This document shows positions 12,516 through 23,329 of a DNA stretch of 64,000 nt, piece by piece. The notes under the pieces were generated by a model. That model was not told where the DNA came from and searched no databases. It saw nothing but the letters and a program-made list of their open reading frames with translations. Within the stretch, counting starts at the first letter, position 1, and the number at the start of each line of letters is the position of its first letter. Location of the stretch: NCBI GenBank assembly GCA_039881045.1, contig JAYWVB010000018.1:1-64000 (forward strand), written 5' to 3'. The translations under genes were made by a program, and so were the position numbers. The DNA comes from Chaetomium olivaceum. Taxonomy: Eukaryota > Ascomycota > Sordariomycetes > Sordariales > Chaetomiaceae.

Positions 12516-13317
12516 GAGTGACCAACCACTCTTACGTTGACGCACCCAACCGCCCATCTCGATATCTAAAGAAGCATTCGGCTAGGCTTAACATATCGCA
12601 GAAGTGAGCAAGCCATGGGCATTTGTTACGAAGGGGTGCTGTTTATTTGATATCTGGAAGAAGACAGAGGAGATATCGGTGCGAGCCAGCATCGGCGGAT
12701 ATTTATGCTTTGGACTGATATTGGTGGCGAGCAGGACAATTGCTTTGGAGATGCAGCGCCACTGCTTGGACGGTTTTTGGCTGAACAACGCAAAATCGAC
12801 TTAATCCCACGAAGATTTTGTACAGGAGGAACGCGTAGCTTAATTACCTCACCCTTTTTATATTCTTGACGCTCGTTACATGTGTATATCGATGTTGTGG
12901 CTTGATTCCGTCGGGGTTTTCAGCACATGAACGTTCGAGTTTATGGGGAATTGTCCTTGACGCTCGCTGGAGTTGCCTTCACAGAGGAATGCAAAGTAGA
13001 TCGAGCCATAAATTACAAGAGCCTTAAATTTGAATCGAAGTGTAGTGTATCACAAAAAAGTGGTATCTATATACGTGGCGAAGAAGTAGAAAGAAAGCAG
13101 GACGATATCAAAAGCCCTTCGCCAGAGAGACACAGATCAGTGTGAGCGCAGTCATGCCATGCCATGATGCCGTTAGCGCCGTGAAACAGAGATATTACTT
13201 TTCGTTTTCCTTTCTTTTTTCTTTTTTTTTCGGTCGGTCAACCCAACTTTCACCCGACCTAGCCTAGCGGCTTGGAAACGCACTCGCCGGGTAGGCGCAG
13301 TCGGGTACCATGACCAC
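12516..13317. other. Intergenic region between convergent genes
   Basis: This holds 3' flanking sequence of the 10902 gene and of palI. A T-rich run lies near 13200-13230. I see nothing else. Confidence 0.45.
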
Positions 13318-15521
13318 CTAGGACCTGGAGGGCCCGGCGCCGCGGCTGGGGAGCTCGAAGTCCGGGTTGGAGTTGAGGAGGATGTCGGTGCGGTTGACGG
13401 GACGTCGGGGGACCATCAGGTTGCCTCCCCCACCGCCGACGCCGACGCCGTAGCTCCCTGGTGCCAGGGGCGGTGGCATGGGCGGGTTCCAGCGGGGGTT
13501 GACGCCCCGCTGGGAGATGGAGGTGAAGTTGGAGCGTTCAGATTCCGCCGGGCTGCGGGAGCCTTGGGGAATATCCTCGTAGGAGTTAGTCGTTTGGATA
13601 GGGGTAGGTATTGGTTTCGGGGCCGGAGGAGGCTCGGCGAAGCGCGGGTCCACGTCTTCGTAGTACTCACCAGCGGGCGCTGCCGGCGGCGGGGGCGGGG
13701 GGCTTCCTTGCGATGGAAGTTCTGCGGGGCGGCGTGTGTTCAGCGGCGAAGCTACGCGAGGCGAATGCCTGCCTTCTTGGTTCCACGCTTGCCTCGGCGG
13801 TACGTAGGCGGCGTTTCTACGGGTTGAAAGTTAGTTGATAGTGAACACAAGAGGTTGCGTAGATCGGGGGTCGCCTTACTCTTCTTGGCTGTATCTGCTG
13901 GTATCACTCATATGACGATCCGCGCCCGAGGTCCTCGCTTGCTGCAACGCCAGCATCCCGGCAACATCAGAATCGCTATCCCGAATGTTGAACTGCCCAA
14001 ACCCTTGGGGTGCATTCGCTGGGCTACGACCCGCCGCATCCATCTCTATTGCTTGGCCTGGCCGGATTCCGTCATCGATGCCCGGCAAGGGAGGAGGGGA
14101 CTCAGCGCGGGGAAGTTCGTCCCTGCTAGGGTTGTATGCTTCGTATCCACTGGATGAGACGTTGGATACTGGTTGATTCGCATAGCCAGGCGCGGATGGC
14201 GGGCCGGGAGACGCCATTCTGGAGCCATACTGGTTGGTACCAGCGGGAGAACCTCTCCTGTCATACTGGCCCTGATAGCTAGGTGGGGGTGGTGTGCGTC
14301 CGCCGCGCATTGGGCCGCCATAGCCACGGGGAGGCGGGCCATAGCCTCCTCTGCCACCGGGAGGTCCGTAACCCCCACGCCCTGGAGGACCATAGCCGCC
14401 GCGGCCTCCTGGAGGAGGGCCGTAACCGTTGTAGCCGCCTCTGCCAGGGCCCGGGTATCCACCGCGCCCTCGGTAAGCGCCTGGGGGCACAGGGCCGCGC
14501 GGCGGCGAACCCATGCGCTCAACGGAGCCCGACCTCATGGGATATCCGTCTTGTGCCGGAAGGGGGTTTCCGTACTGATCGCGGGCGCCAGGCGTGGTTG
14601 ACATGGAACGTAAGGTGGCCATCTCGGCTTGGTTGGCCGTGTCGTTTACATATGTAGTCTGGTCGGTGTTGAAGGTGCCCGGCGACCTACTCGACCGGCT
14701 CCTAGCGGCAGTGAGGGGGATTCTCTCGTCGCTGCTCTGATCATCCCTCTTTTCATACGAGGCGAATTCTGGCAGGGCATCGCCCCTGCCATTGGCGCCG
14801 CTGACGAGAGGAACTGTTGGGCTGAGGACGGACGAGCTGGGGACAGGAGCAGTCGTCACTTGGGCTTGGCGATTGTAGTAATTCTCGCCGCTCATCTCTG
14901 CATTCTCGGCAATACGCTTTTGCTTTGCCTTCCTGCCGACGACAGTCCTCCGCATGGCGCACGAGACCAAGCCGCTCAGGGCGACTAGGATGGTGGCGGC
15001 AAGGACGACGTACGAACCCCAGGCGATGTGGGGCACAAAAAGCAGGACATCGACGAGGAAGCTCAAGAGGCAGACCAGGAAGTTGAGGATGCCCACAATA
15101 AACAGCACGAGCAGGTACCTAGGGGAGTGGGAAGGGCTGTGGAAGTGGGCGACCACGGCGAGAACGAACATGATGAGAGTTAAGAGGCCCGCGACTGGGT
15201 GGACAATGAGAAGACTGGAAAGAGTGGAACGCGTTGCGGCGTTGAGGGAAAAGTCGTTGGCATGTAAAGGTCCTGTATATGCAGATCAGTCTTGTGTGTT
15301 GCCAAACACAAACATCGATGGGGTCTACACTCACGGACATCGTAGCCGATCTCAATTGGGGTACAGCCATTCGGGGTGCAAAACCCAAAGACACCAAAGT
15401 CGATTCCTTCCCAGCTACCCAGGGGGATGGCACTGATAATGGGGGTCGATAGGACCGAGAGTAAAAGGAGAACGAAGGCCGCAAATAACAGCACCGACAG
15501 CGGTGTCGCGGGGCGCAACAT
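13318..15521 (-). CDS. palI: pH-response regulator PalI/Rim9
   Basis: PalI/Rim9 is a SUR7-like four-helix plasma-membrane protein that helps the PalH/Rim21 sensor start ambient-pH signalling (Pal/Rim pathway). Three exons, 15335-15521, 13880-15272 and 13318-13816, join in frame to 692 aa. The N-terminus MLRPATPLSVLLFAAFVLLL is the first membrane helix. It is followed by a short loop with GVFGFC and a second cysteine typical of SUR7/PalI, then three more helices within about residues 75-175. The cytoplasmic tail is very rich in Gly, Pro and Arg, with RGGYGPP-type repeats (DNA about 14330-14460). It ends with RRPVNRTDILLNSNPDFELP, a conserved fungal PalI C-terminal motif, which supports the last small exon. 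The gene is intact. Confidence 0.92.
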
Positions 15522-16579
15522 GGTGACCAGAGCTCACAATGTGTGGCCGTGGAGCGGAGTCGAAGAAGTTTGTCGAGTAAAGGGCCGGCGTCCTCGAGAC
15601 GCGGCTGATTGAGAAGTGTCCGGTCGTCCAGAACCGGAAACAAATGATGCTGTCGTCTTATCGAAGCACCATAAGGACGGGGCGTAGAATGGGAGTTGGA
15701 CGAGTATGACTTGTGGGAAACATGTGGAAAGGAGCGAGGGTGGTGGTGTGCTTGGCTCGGCGTGTCGCGATCGATGAACCTAATGGATTTTAAGTTCGGT
15801 GTGGGCGGCGGCCTAGAGATGCAGCGCCGGTCCGAGTTAAACCATTGTCGATGCTCGTTCGGTCAATCGGCGTTCCCCTGAAAAAAAGAGTGATAGCGGG
15901 GAGTGACGCTCTGCACATGCGATGCGGCGCACTGGTGGTGAGGTGATTGAAGACCAGAGCGCTTGCGCAATGGCAGGGTGGAATCGAGGGTGGGAAATGC
16001 TGGTTAGGGGTACTGATTACACGGAAACAGGGAACTGTGGGGAACGAGCGAGGCGGGCCTGGGCCCCCATGCGTCCGTTGCAGCTCTTGGCTCGAAATGC
16101 TTCGCATGGGACCCCACCGGCCCAATCATTGAATCGTCTCGGATGGCCCTGAAATGGAGTCCAAGATTAAGAAACTGCCCCGCAAAGCTCAGCCACACCC
16201 TGCTCACGACAACACTGTTTTGCGTTGCATCATTTCTGTATTGAAGTATCAGAATTGGCTTTTGCAATTCACAAAAGTATCCAAAATGTCGTCTTCGATG
16301 AGCACATGATACATAGGAGTTGACCAGTAAGAGACAGACACACACAGTAACTTACACGGCTGAGTCTTAACTCACAAGATGAGCGATGCGGAGCAGCCTA
16401 AAGAGACGATCGGAACATCCACCCGTCATTCCATCCATGCGCCAAGCGCTTCCCCCCACTTCCAACATCAAACAAGCCTTCTTGTCTGCACCGTACTCCC
16501 AGTATTTTACAGGCAATACCGAACTGCCACATACTCGTTTTACTCGTTTGATGATACTTGGTATCACAGGTCCGGGGTA

Positions 16580-16614
16580 CCAAAAACCGGTCTTTAGCTC
16601 CGCCAAAAACCGGT
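16580..16614. repeat. Direct repeat CCAAAAACCGGT, two copies
   Basis: CCAAAAACCGGT occurs at 16580-16591 and again at 16603-16614, 23 bp apart, upstream of the Crypton. It could belong to the element's terminal region or to a small older insertion. Confidence 0.7.
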
Positions 16615-16646
16615 GGGTCCGGGTTGACCCCCGCCAAAATTGCCGC

Positions 16647-16795
16647 GGATTGGAAGGTCAGCCGCTCCCGTTTCCCCTTCCAATCTGCAGCGATAAACCC
16701 CATACGACAGAGGTGGGGCCCGCAAAAAAAGCTGGTCGAACTGAAGGTCACGTGGTATATTTTTGTATGGTCAGACCTTCCAGACCTTCCAATCC
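16647..16795. repeat. Inverted repeat upstream of the Crypton gene
   Basis: GGATTGGAAGGTC at 16647-16659 is repeated exactly in reverse complement (GACCTTCCAATCC) at 16783-16795. The 149-bp unit ends about 150 bp before the Crypton ATG. It may be a MITE-like insertion or part of the Crypton end. Confidence 0.65.
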
Positions 16796-16946
16796 ATCCA
16801 ATCCAGCGCGCCGCGATCGCGACCCTTTGCCACCACCCACACAACTTCCTCCTCACCACCTCTGCGCTTGCTGGCTACACTGCTGCTGCTGCTGCCGCCG
16901 CTCTTGCCGCTGGTGGAGTAATCATTGATCCGACTGTTTTTCTACC

Positions 16947-19569
16947 ATGGAGTCGACTGCAATCGAGGATCCTCGCGTACGCGAGGCGATGGACTATTAT
17001 CTCTTGAACCTCGCTGGAACCGCGCCGAAGAATACTGTCAGGGCTTACAGGCCCAAACAAGATGAATGGAAGGCACGAGGGTTTGCCCTGAGATCCAAAA
17101 AGTACAGTACGTACTGATGCCGCTCCCAGAGCTGGTGTGCTATCAATTGGCCACCGATTCCGGAAGACTGGACGGCCAGGCAGTCGACGTGGCCGTCAGG
17201 GCAGCCTCTCCCCGGCGATCTGGTAGACGAGGGCAAGCTGCTCCTCTTTATGAAGATGGAGGTTGTCAGCCGTGCCCCCCAAAAGGGGGGCCGGCTTCAA
17301 CGGCAAAGGAAGCGCGGTGCGGCATCTGGAGCTGCCGGTAAGCGGGCTTCCGCGTCGAAGAGGCGGCGTCTTGCCGAAGGTAGCCCCTTCCTTCAGCCGG
17401 CCTGTTGTTTCCTCTCTGCGTTGAAATTGCTGAACCTTTGATGCAGACGATACTGTCTTTGTTGCCGAGTCTCCGGTACCGGCGACGAAGCTTGAGGAGA
17501 AGGAGGAGGATGGCGACGACGAAGGCCTATTCGCCGAGCCAGAGCTCCAGCTTGCCTACAACTCTATACGCCTCTATATTGCGGCTATCCAGAGATTGTA
17601 CGAGGAACAGAAGAGCCGGAACGTCAATCCGGCGCCGAGGCCTCAAGGGATTGCTCTCAAGGCCTTGAAGAAGAGCATTCTTGCTGTCGTCTGGGCCCGT
17701 AAACGCCGCGAATATACCGACCGCCTCGAGGGGACGATTAAGGATTCCTACTCCAAGGCGCAGATTCCACAACACCACGCCGCGGCTTGGCAGACCGTTG
17801 GCAACGTCTCATGCCTTCTCCGGACGCAAGTTGACTTCCTTCTCGGTAACCATATGCTCCTCCGGCAGAGCAACCGGCGGCCGATGGAACTGCCTGACTG
17901 CTTCCGCCTGGAGCTCCCGAATGAGGGTCAGAAATCTGCCGAGTTCCCAACATATGCGCTGGTCATTGTCATGAACCAGGGAAAAACGAATCAGCATGGC
18001 AGGATAGAGTACGGCGCTGCATTGCGGCACCGCGATGTCCGCAGTTGTCTAGTTGGCGCCCTGGCGTGCTATTTCTTTTGGCGGTGGCAAGCCGAGGGCA
18101 TTGAGGCGTTTCCTACGTTCGCGCGTAGCGAGGACTGGTACGATGTCAAAGTCCTGCCACGGTCCCCTAAGCAGCCGCAACAGCAGCTTTCTCCGCAGAC
18201 CGCAAACAACTGGACAGCGAGGTTGTATCAAGCTTGCGGCATCAAAACCTCGAAACTTTCACATGCTCCTCGCGTTGCAGCAGCGCAAAATGCCGATATG
18301 GACGGGGTCCCAGAAGGACAAGTAAGTCTTGAAGCTATCTATTGTCACCTTGCCGCCTTCATATATATATATATAGATGCTTATACTAGGTATATATAGA
18401 TACGGCGTGCTGGTAGGTGGAACAGCGGCGACCAGATGATAGGCTGTTACCTTACATCCCTGCCCTTTGAGTTTATGAGGTCGACAGCCGATTTTGACCC
18501 TGACTGGGCTGGCTCCTATTTTCTACCACGCGATACCGTCAAGCCTTCGGCGGCCCTTTGCAGGCGCATTTGGCCGGCTCTCGACCAGTGGAAAGAAGCC
18601 CACGATAGTGCTTCTTCGGCGGTTGAACCCAACAAGGCGGCTGGCGCGTTCCTCGAGCTTTTGGAGTGGCTGCGGGTAGTGTTTTTGCAAGATGCCGTCT
18701 TCCTTCAGAAGCACTACCCCGAACACCCTATCTTTAGCGACCCTGTATTTTGCAGTCAAGAGTTTGCAGCGTTTGCGCTGCAGACAGAGGACGCCTGCCG
18801 CATAGCCGAAGAGGATACATATGTAGCTACCGTTGACCGAGCTATCCCCGCTGTTGCAGAGAAACTGCGCAGTTTGTCGAGTCAACAAACAGCCTCGAAC
18901 TTGTGGACTGAGAGAGCGTTTGTTGACCTAGCAAACCAGGTCAAGGAGTTGTCGAAGAAGGTAGAGGAGCTCTCCAAAGTCTCCTATATCATCAGGATCA
19001 GCCCTGGGCGGAGTACTATCTCGCAACAAATCGAGATGCCGAAGCGCGGCCGGCCGATGGCGGCCGGCCGCGTAATGATGCCGGCAGCGGTACAGGCACT
19101 GTCAACGTCGCCTGCCGCCGCTACTGCTACTGCTCCCCCAGCATCTTCTACTAGTATAGGAGAGCAGGATGCTATGGCCCAGGCCTCAACTACATCCCCG
19201 CCGGCGTTACCAGTGTCGGCCAAACCACAGGCACCACAGTTCAAGTTTCCACTCGATGTGAAAACTGTCTCGGATTTATGGCGCCTGTGGAGGCACGGAA
19301 GAGCTGGCATGCCTTCAATAGAGTCGCTTGAAGCTGCTTGGGGCTCTGCTTGGCGTCCAAAGTCACAGAAGTCTCTCTTTTGCAGCCGAAAGGTGATAGT
19401 CGACTTCATCGCGCGCAAGTTGCACGAGCTTGGCGGCGAAACTAGCGCTGCTGAACACTTGCGTGTCATTCAGCGAATCGAGGAGCTCTGCCCTAGATTT
19501 TCGCTTGACAAGGTAACGAAAGCAATCAAAAGTGGTGATATGGAGCGAAAATGGTCATTCGATGCATGA
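16947..19569 (+). mobile_element. Crypton DNA transposon (CryptonF type)
   Basis: Only the coding extent is given, because Cryptons lack terminal inverted repeats and their ends must be found by comparison with an empty site. The element encodes a tyrosine recombinase with a C-terminal GCR1_C DNA-binding domain, the defining layout of fungal Cryptons. Its reading frame is uninterrupted after splicing, so it may be recent or still active. It sits between the conserved palI block and the repeat-rich accessory region. Confidence 0.85.
16947..19569 (+). CDS. Crypton tyrosine recombinase
   Basis: Four exons, 16947-17080, 17132-17379, 17447-18321 and 18400-19569, join in frame to 808 aa. The N-terminal part (MESTAIEDPRVREAMDYYLL...) resembles the SAM-like DNA-binding region of Cryptons, followed by a basic stretch (KRASASKRRRLAEG). 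The catalytic domain has the tyrosine-recombinase set: an Arg near residue 321 (LRHRDVR), H-x-x-R as SHAPR (His 400, Arg 403), and a nucleophile Tyr near 436 in GCYLTSLPFEFMR. Splicing of the third intron (AT-rich, with an (AT)n run) restores PEGQIRRAGRWNSGDQM, the family's conserved box. Residues about 704-760 form a GCR1_C domain (DLWRLWRHGRAGMPSIESLE). No stop or frameshift was seen. The recombinase would excise and insert the element as a circle. Confidence 0.88.
18355..18377. repeat. (AT)n microsatellite in Crypton intron 3
   Basis: An AT dinucleotide run within the third intron of the Crypton gene. It helps explain why the exon boundary is not at the first AG. Confidence 0.7.
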
Positions 19570-20577
19570 CCGGTGGTGGGTAGGCGGTGGTTTATCTGGC
19601 TTAGATACTGTAGTAACTAGTTGGTTAATAACGTTATTGGTTCATTCCGCCTGACCTCCAGCTCTTTGTGTGATAGTCATTGCTTGGTGTTGAGGCCTGA
19701 AGACCCCTATAAAGCACAGGGGGTCCAGCACCTAATCAACAGGGCAGATAGCGTCTCTCATTTAGTGACTGCATCGACGACAGCTTCGAACGCGTGCATC
19801 TCAACAACCACGGCGATGCATCACTTGTGATATATATAATTCAATGCGCCTCGACAAGGCGTATCTCCAGATACCATTTTTATCATGTTTTATTCTGCCG
19901 TTATAGTACAATACGAGGACCTTCGAAAGAATACGCGTCCTGTGGTGTTGTCAAGGGCTTGGCGGTTTTTTGCGGGGTCTTTCAAGGACGCGCCATACAT
20001 TTCAGACCTGTGACAACCACTTGTTAACACAACCTGACACGTATCTGCACCTGAGCTTTGGGAATTTCGTCAAACCTTCATGATGTCTACCGGATCATAC
20101 CTATCAGCAGCCACCATCGGCGATCAAGTGTAGCTCTACTCTCCTCTCCTCCCATTTCTCATGGTAACTGCAAAGCAGTGCCGACACGGAGGGTCGAGCA
20201 TTCATTTTGAACGGATACATGGATTCTGACGAGCAGCCTCTCGCCCAAAGGCTTCAGCTCCCACACTCCAGCAAGGGCCATAGCTCAAGGTTAGGGACAT
20301 TGTCACATTGTGAAGTGGGTGGACGAATGGCAAGCGACTTGGAAAAAGCTGGGCGAAAGTTCAGACTAGCCGCATATTGTATGTCATTTTATGCATTTGG
20401 TGTTGGAGATAGTGGACAGACGTAGTCATACTGTATTGTGTGATTGAGTGTTGTGGCAATGCGCAAGCCCACCGGCTTCTTCTGGTGGGATTTCCACTCA
20501 CCTTTGCTCCCCTCCTCAATCCATCAACATATCCGCCTCTGTCTCTCGTGCAGCTCCAAGATATCTCCCACCTGTCC
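19570..20577. other. Non-coding region after the Crypton
   Basis: No convincing gene on either strand. The right end of the Crypton should lie here; a run GGCGGTTTTTTGCGGGG near 19960 partly mirrors the A-rich GC blocks upstream of the element, but the match is short. Confidence 0.35.
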
Positions 20578-21066
20578 TCATGACCGATACGCAACGGGCC
20601 CCAGCCGAAGGACAAGACAGTTAGCTTGGTCTCGGGCGGCGGGGTGCTGTCTATAGAGCGCAGGGCCTCCAGGATGGTATCGTGTCTGGCCATCAGCCAT
20701 GGGCGGGCAATACCCACGGTGGCAAGTAAACGCGCATAGGTCGACAACCCCCTCGTTGGTGATCCCCGGCGCGGGCTTACCCGGCGCGCCCAACACGGGC
20801 GGCTCGGCGATGGTCTCGCCGGCCGTACAACGTGCAGGTGCAGCCGCTGGCGGCGGGACAGTGGCCAAACCGGCACGAGTAGCGCACAGGCCGGCCTTGC
20901 CGCCCTCGCCGACGCCCTGCACGCACGCGGTGCTGGGATCGGATTCGCAGGTTTCGAACACGGGCTGGCATCGGCGCTCGAGATAGCAGTCGGCCGGGTT
21001 CTCGGCGCAGACGCCGTTGACATTGCAGCACATCCCCCAGTTGTGCCACGGCCGCCGTTGGGACAT
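20578..21066 (-). pseudogene. Fragment of a Cys-rich secreted-type protein
   Basis: The reverse strand has an open frame with closely spaced cysteines: WGMCCNVNGVCAENPADCYL, then RRCQPVFETCES, and further on DLCAFTCHRGYCPP. Cys patterns like these recur in fungal cell-wall-degrading enzymes (chitin- or glucan-binding modules), but I cannot name the family with confidence. There is no signal peptide and no start in context. Neighbouring + strand sequence (21230-21818) carries another part of a similar-looking decayed gene in the opposite direction. I read this as a rearranged fragment. Confidence 0.35.
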
Positions 21067-21229
21067 TCCCCTCTAAGTCAAGCATATGCAGTCCACCGTG
21101 ACCCGGGCCTATCGGGTGGGCTGGGGGGCATCGGTATGCCGGCCGCCGGATCTTCGGCCGACCCGAGCGGCCGGATCACGACGCCGCTCTCTGACTCGAC
21201 CAAAGTTGGAATTCTCAAGGCCGTTCCCA

Positions 21230-21818
21230 GACGCCAAGTCGCGTCCAACTCCACGGATCGCAAACCTCTGCTGAGGACAGCGTCCGCGGCCGACCTCGCC
21301 AGAGCCCGGAGCATCGTGACGGATGCCATCGCTGCATCGGGCGAGCGCAACAGGGCGCGGAGATGGACATCTGTGGGGTTTCGTCAACTTCTGCGCCCTG
21401 GAGTAAGCCTGCGGTGATTAGCACGGAACATGAGTACTAATGAAGTTATCCAGCTGTCGAGATGTTTAAGTTCTTCATGAATACCGGCAACGGTCGAGTA
21501 CGATTTGAGAACTCCCACTCCTCCCGAGTCCCGCTGCCATGTTCCACCAAGACAGACAGCATGTACCGCGGTTTGGACTGCTGTATCTGTCCCGCGGGCG
21601 CGTAGCGTTATGATTCCGCAGTTTTGGCTGGCCCCGAAAGCCATTCATGGGGTTATCTCAAGTCCGAGCTAGAGGAGAATGGGTACATCGAGGTGTTCCT
21701 CGCCAGGTTGGCTGACCTGTGGAAGGAGTGCATCAAGCTCGAAGCCGAGGAGGGCCGGGCTATCGTCGCTGAAAAGTTCCAGCTACACTCACACCGGCGC
21801 TTTCAAAAGATAGTTTAG
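21230..21818 (+). pseudogene. Decayed gene fragment, unknown family
   Basis: Three protein-like blocks lie in order on the + strand. ADLARARSIVTDAIAASGER is followed after a frame change by DGHLWGFVNFCALE. EMFKFFMNTGNGRVRFENSH then leads to LDCCICPAGA, interrupted by TAG near 21605. The same frame continues as RYDSAVLAGPESHSWGYLKS and ends with an acidic helix (DLWKECIKLEAEEGRAIVAE). The blocks read as one protein broken by at least one frameshift and one in-frame stop. Function unknown; the Cys-rich neighbour at 20578-21066 may come from the same ancestral gene. Confidence 0.45.
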
Positions 21819-21835
21819 CTGCTGACGACGCCATA

Positions 21836-22068
21836 GTCAATAGTGCCAAAACAGGGGCCGAGCTACAGGGTTTGGCTTCGTCTCGACAATTCACGGTAGT
21901 CCCGAAGAAACAGGAGTGGGGACGCCCCGGATATAGTCAAATAAAAACGAACGTGCAAATCTAGCAGTCCCACTCACATCTTTGGCGTCAATAGCGCCAC
22001 AGCAGGGGCCAGGCTGAGCCAGGCTGAACCGGGCTACAGGGTTTAGCCTAGTCTCGACAATAGTCTAT
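21836..22068. repeat. Imperfect direct repeat, two copies
   Basis: A block starting GTCAATAGTGCCAAAACAGG near 21836 and ending CTCGACAAT recurs from about 21988 with a 15-20 bp internal expansion (CAGGCTGAGC-like duplications). Both copies share CTACAGGGTTT and GTCTCGACAAT. It may be a duplicated small insertion or part of a dispersed repeat. Confidence 0.6.
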
Positions 22069-22277
22069 CGAATTCTGCGGCGACGCTCGACTCGCCAAGG
22101 TGACAGAAAGGTCTAGACTCGAGGCTTTTGAACTCTCACTTTGGATAAAGATGGCTTCCCCTTTCCCATTCCAACCGGCCGAAGAAGAAATACGGTTCTT
22201 GTCGCTCGTTTTGGTTGCTCGTGAGGTTGTCTACGGCAACAAGTCCACTCGTTTCTCAGCCCCAATCCTTGGTCAGC

Positions 22278-23329
22278 ATGAAGCTCTCCGCGCTTTGCCT
22301 CGCCGGCTTTGCCGCTGGCGCGTTCGGCAAGTGCACCACCAATAAGCCATGCAGAGGCCAGTGTGTTGCTGCTGCCATGGAGGTCGGCGAAGCCTTTTGC
22401 TCATCCTATTTGTCCCTCGAGCCTGCCACGGAAACCGTGACGGAGACGGCAACTGTCACATCGGTCCACACGAACATCGAGACCAGCTTCGACATCGTCA
22501 CCCTAACAACGTTGACCACCACCATGTACGTGTTTTCCCGGAGCCATACGCACGCTTTGGTCCTGGCAGCTAACGTGTAGATCTTAGCACCGGTCCCGCC
22601 ACAACTATCTACAACAAGCGTGCGGAACCCTCAGCGGACCTGGCCTCCCAGATCCTCGCCCGGTGTGGCAATACCGCGTCCAGGGTCAGCAGCGCCTGCA
22701 ACTGCATCTTGTCCACCACGTCGACCGTGACGGTCGTGGAGACGGTCACGGCCACCGAGGCTGCCGAGGCGACCGTCACCACCACCGAGACCATCACCAC
22801 CGGCGTGACTGCCACCGAATACGCCAGCCCAATTGTGACGGTAACGCAGCCCATCGTAAACGGAGGCTTCGAGGGCTATCTGACGACGGGCAACATCCTT
22901 CCATGGACCACCGGCGGCACTGGCGGTGGTGTTCAGGTCATCAACGGCGTGAACCCCTGCTCTAGTGCTGCGTACTGCGCAGGCGGCCAAGTCGTTGTCC
23001 GCGTCTACCCGCCCACCACGGGAGGGGGCTACGTGTCACTCCAGGAGTCGTTCACCGCCAAGGCATCCTCAACGTACAGTCTCTCCTTCATGTACCGGTG
23101 CTTGAACTATGACGCGACCACGCGCATCGACGTGTACTTCAACGGTGCCAAGGTCGGCACCACAAACACGTGCCTCAACAGCGCCGCCTTTACCCGTGTC
23201 ACCTCGGGCATCCAGTTCACGACGGATGAGACGGGTGCCGGGGCGCTGGAGTTCCGCTTCATGAACCCGAGCAATTTGCCGTACTTGTACTTTTACGCCG
23301 ACGATTTCCAGGCTACGAGGATCCAGTGA
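22278..23329 (+). CDS. Secreted protein with CBM-like C-terminal domain
   Basis: Exons 22278-22525 and 22588-23329 give 329 aa. A signal peptide is clear (MKLSALCLAGFAAGAFG). Two Thr-rich stretches (ETVTETATVTSV and TVTVVETVTATE) look like O-glycosylated linkers flanking a short Cys-containing block (ARCGNTASRVSSACNC). The last 150 residues fit the CBM_4_9/CenC-like beta-sandwich fold: NGGFEGY near the start, PW, then SYSLSFMYRC, RIDVYFNG and a final DDFQATRI strand. Such proteins bind polysaccharide at the cell surface. The ligand is unknown. The ATG at 22278 is chosen because it starts the signal peptide; upstream codons in the same frame do not fit one. Confidence 0.8.

Larger units (their letters stand above)
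15522..16946. other. Intergenic region, edge of the accessory zone
   Basis: The first part is the palI promoter. From about 16570 the sequence changes character, with short direct and inverted repeats (listed separately) leading into the Crypton gene. The left end of the Crypton probably lies here but cannot be fixed without an empty-site comparison. Confidence 0.4.

Noticed and set aside
13855..14601. Long forward-strand frames opposite palI
   Set aside because: They are shadows of the GC-rich Gly/Pro/Arg repeat coding on the reverse strand.
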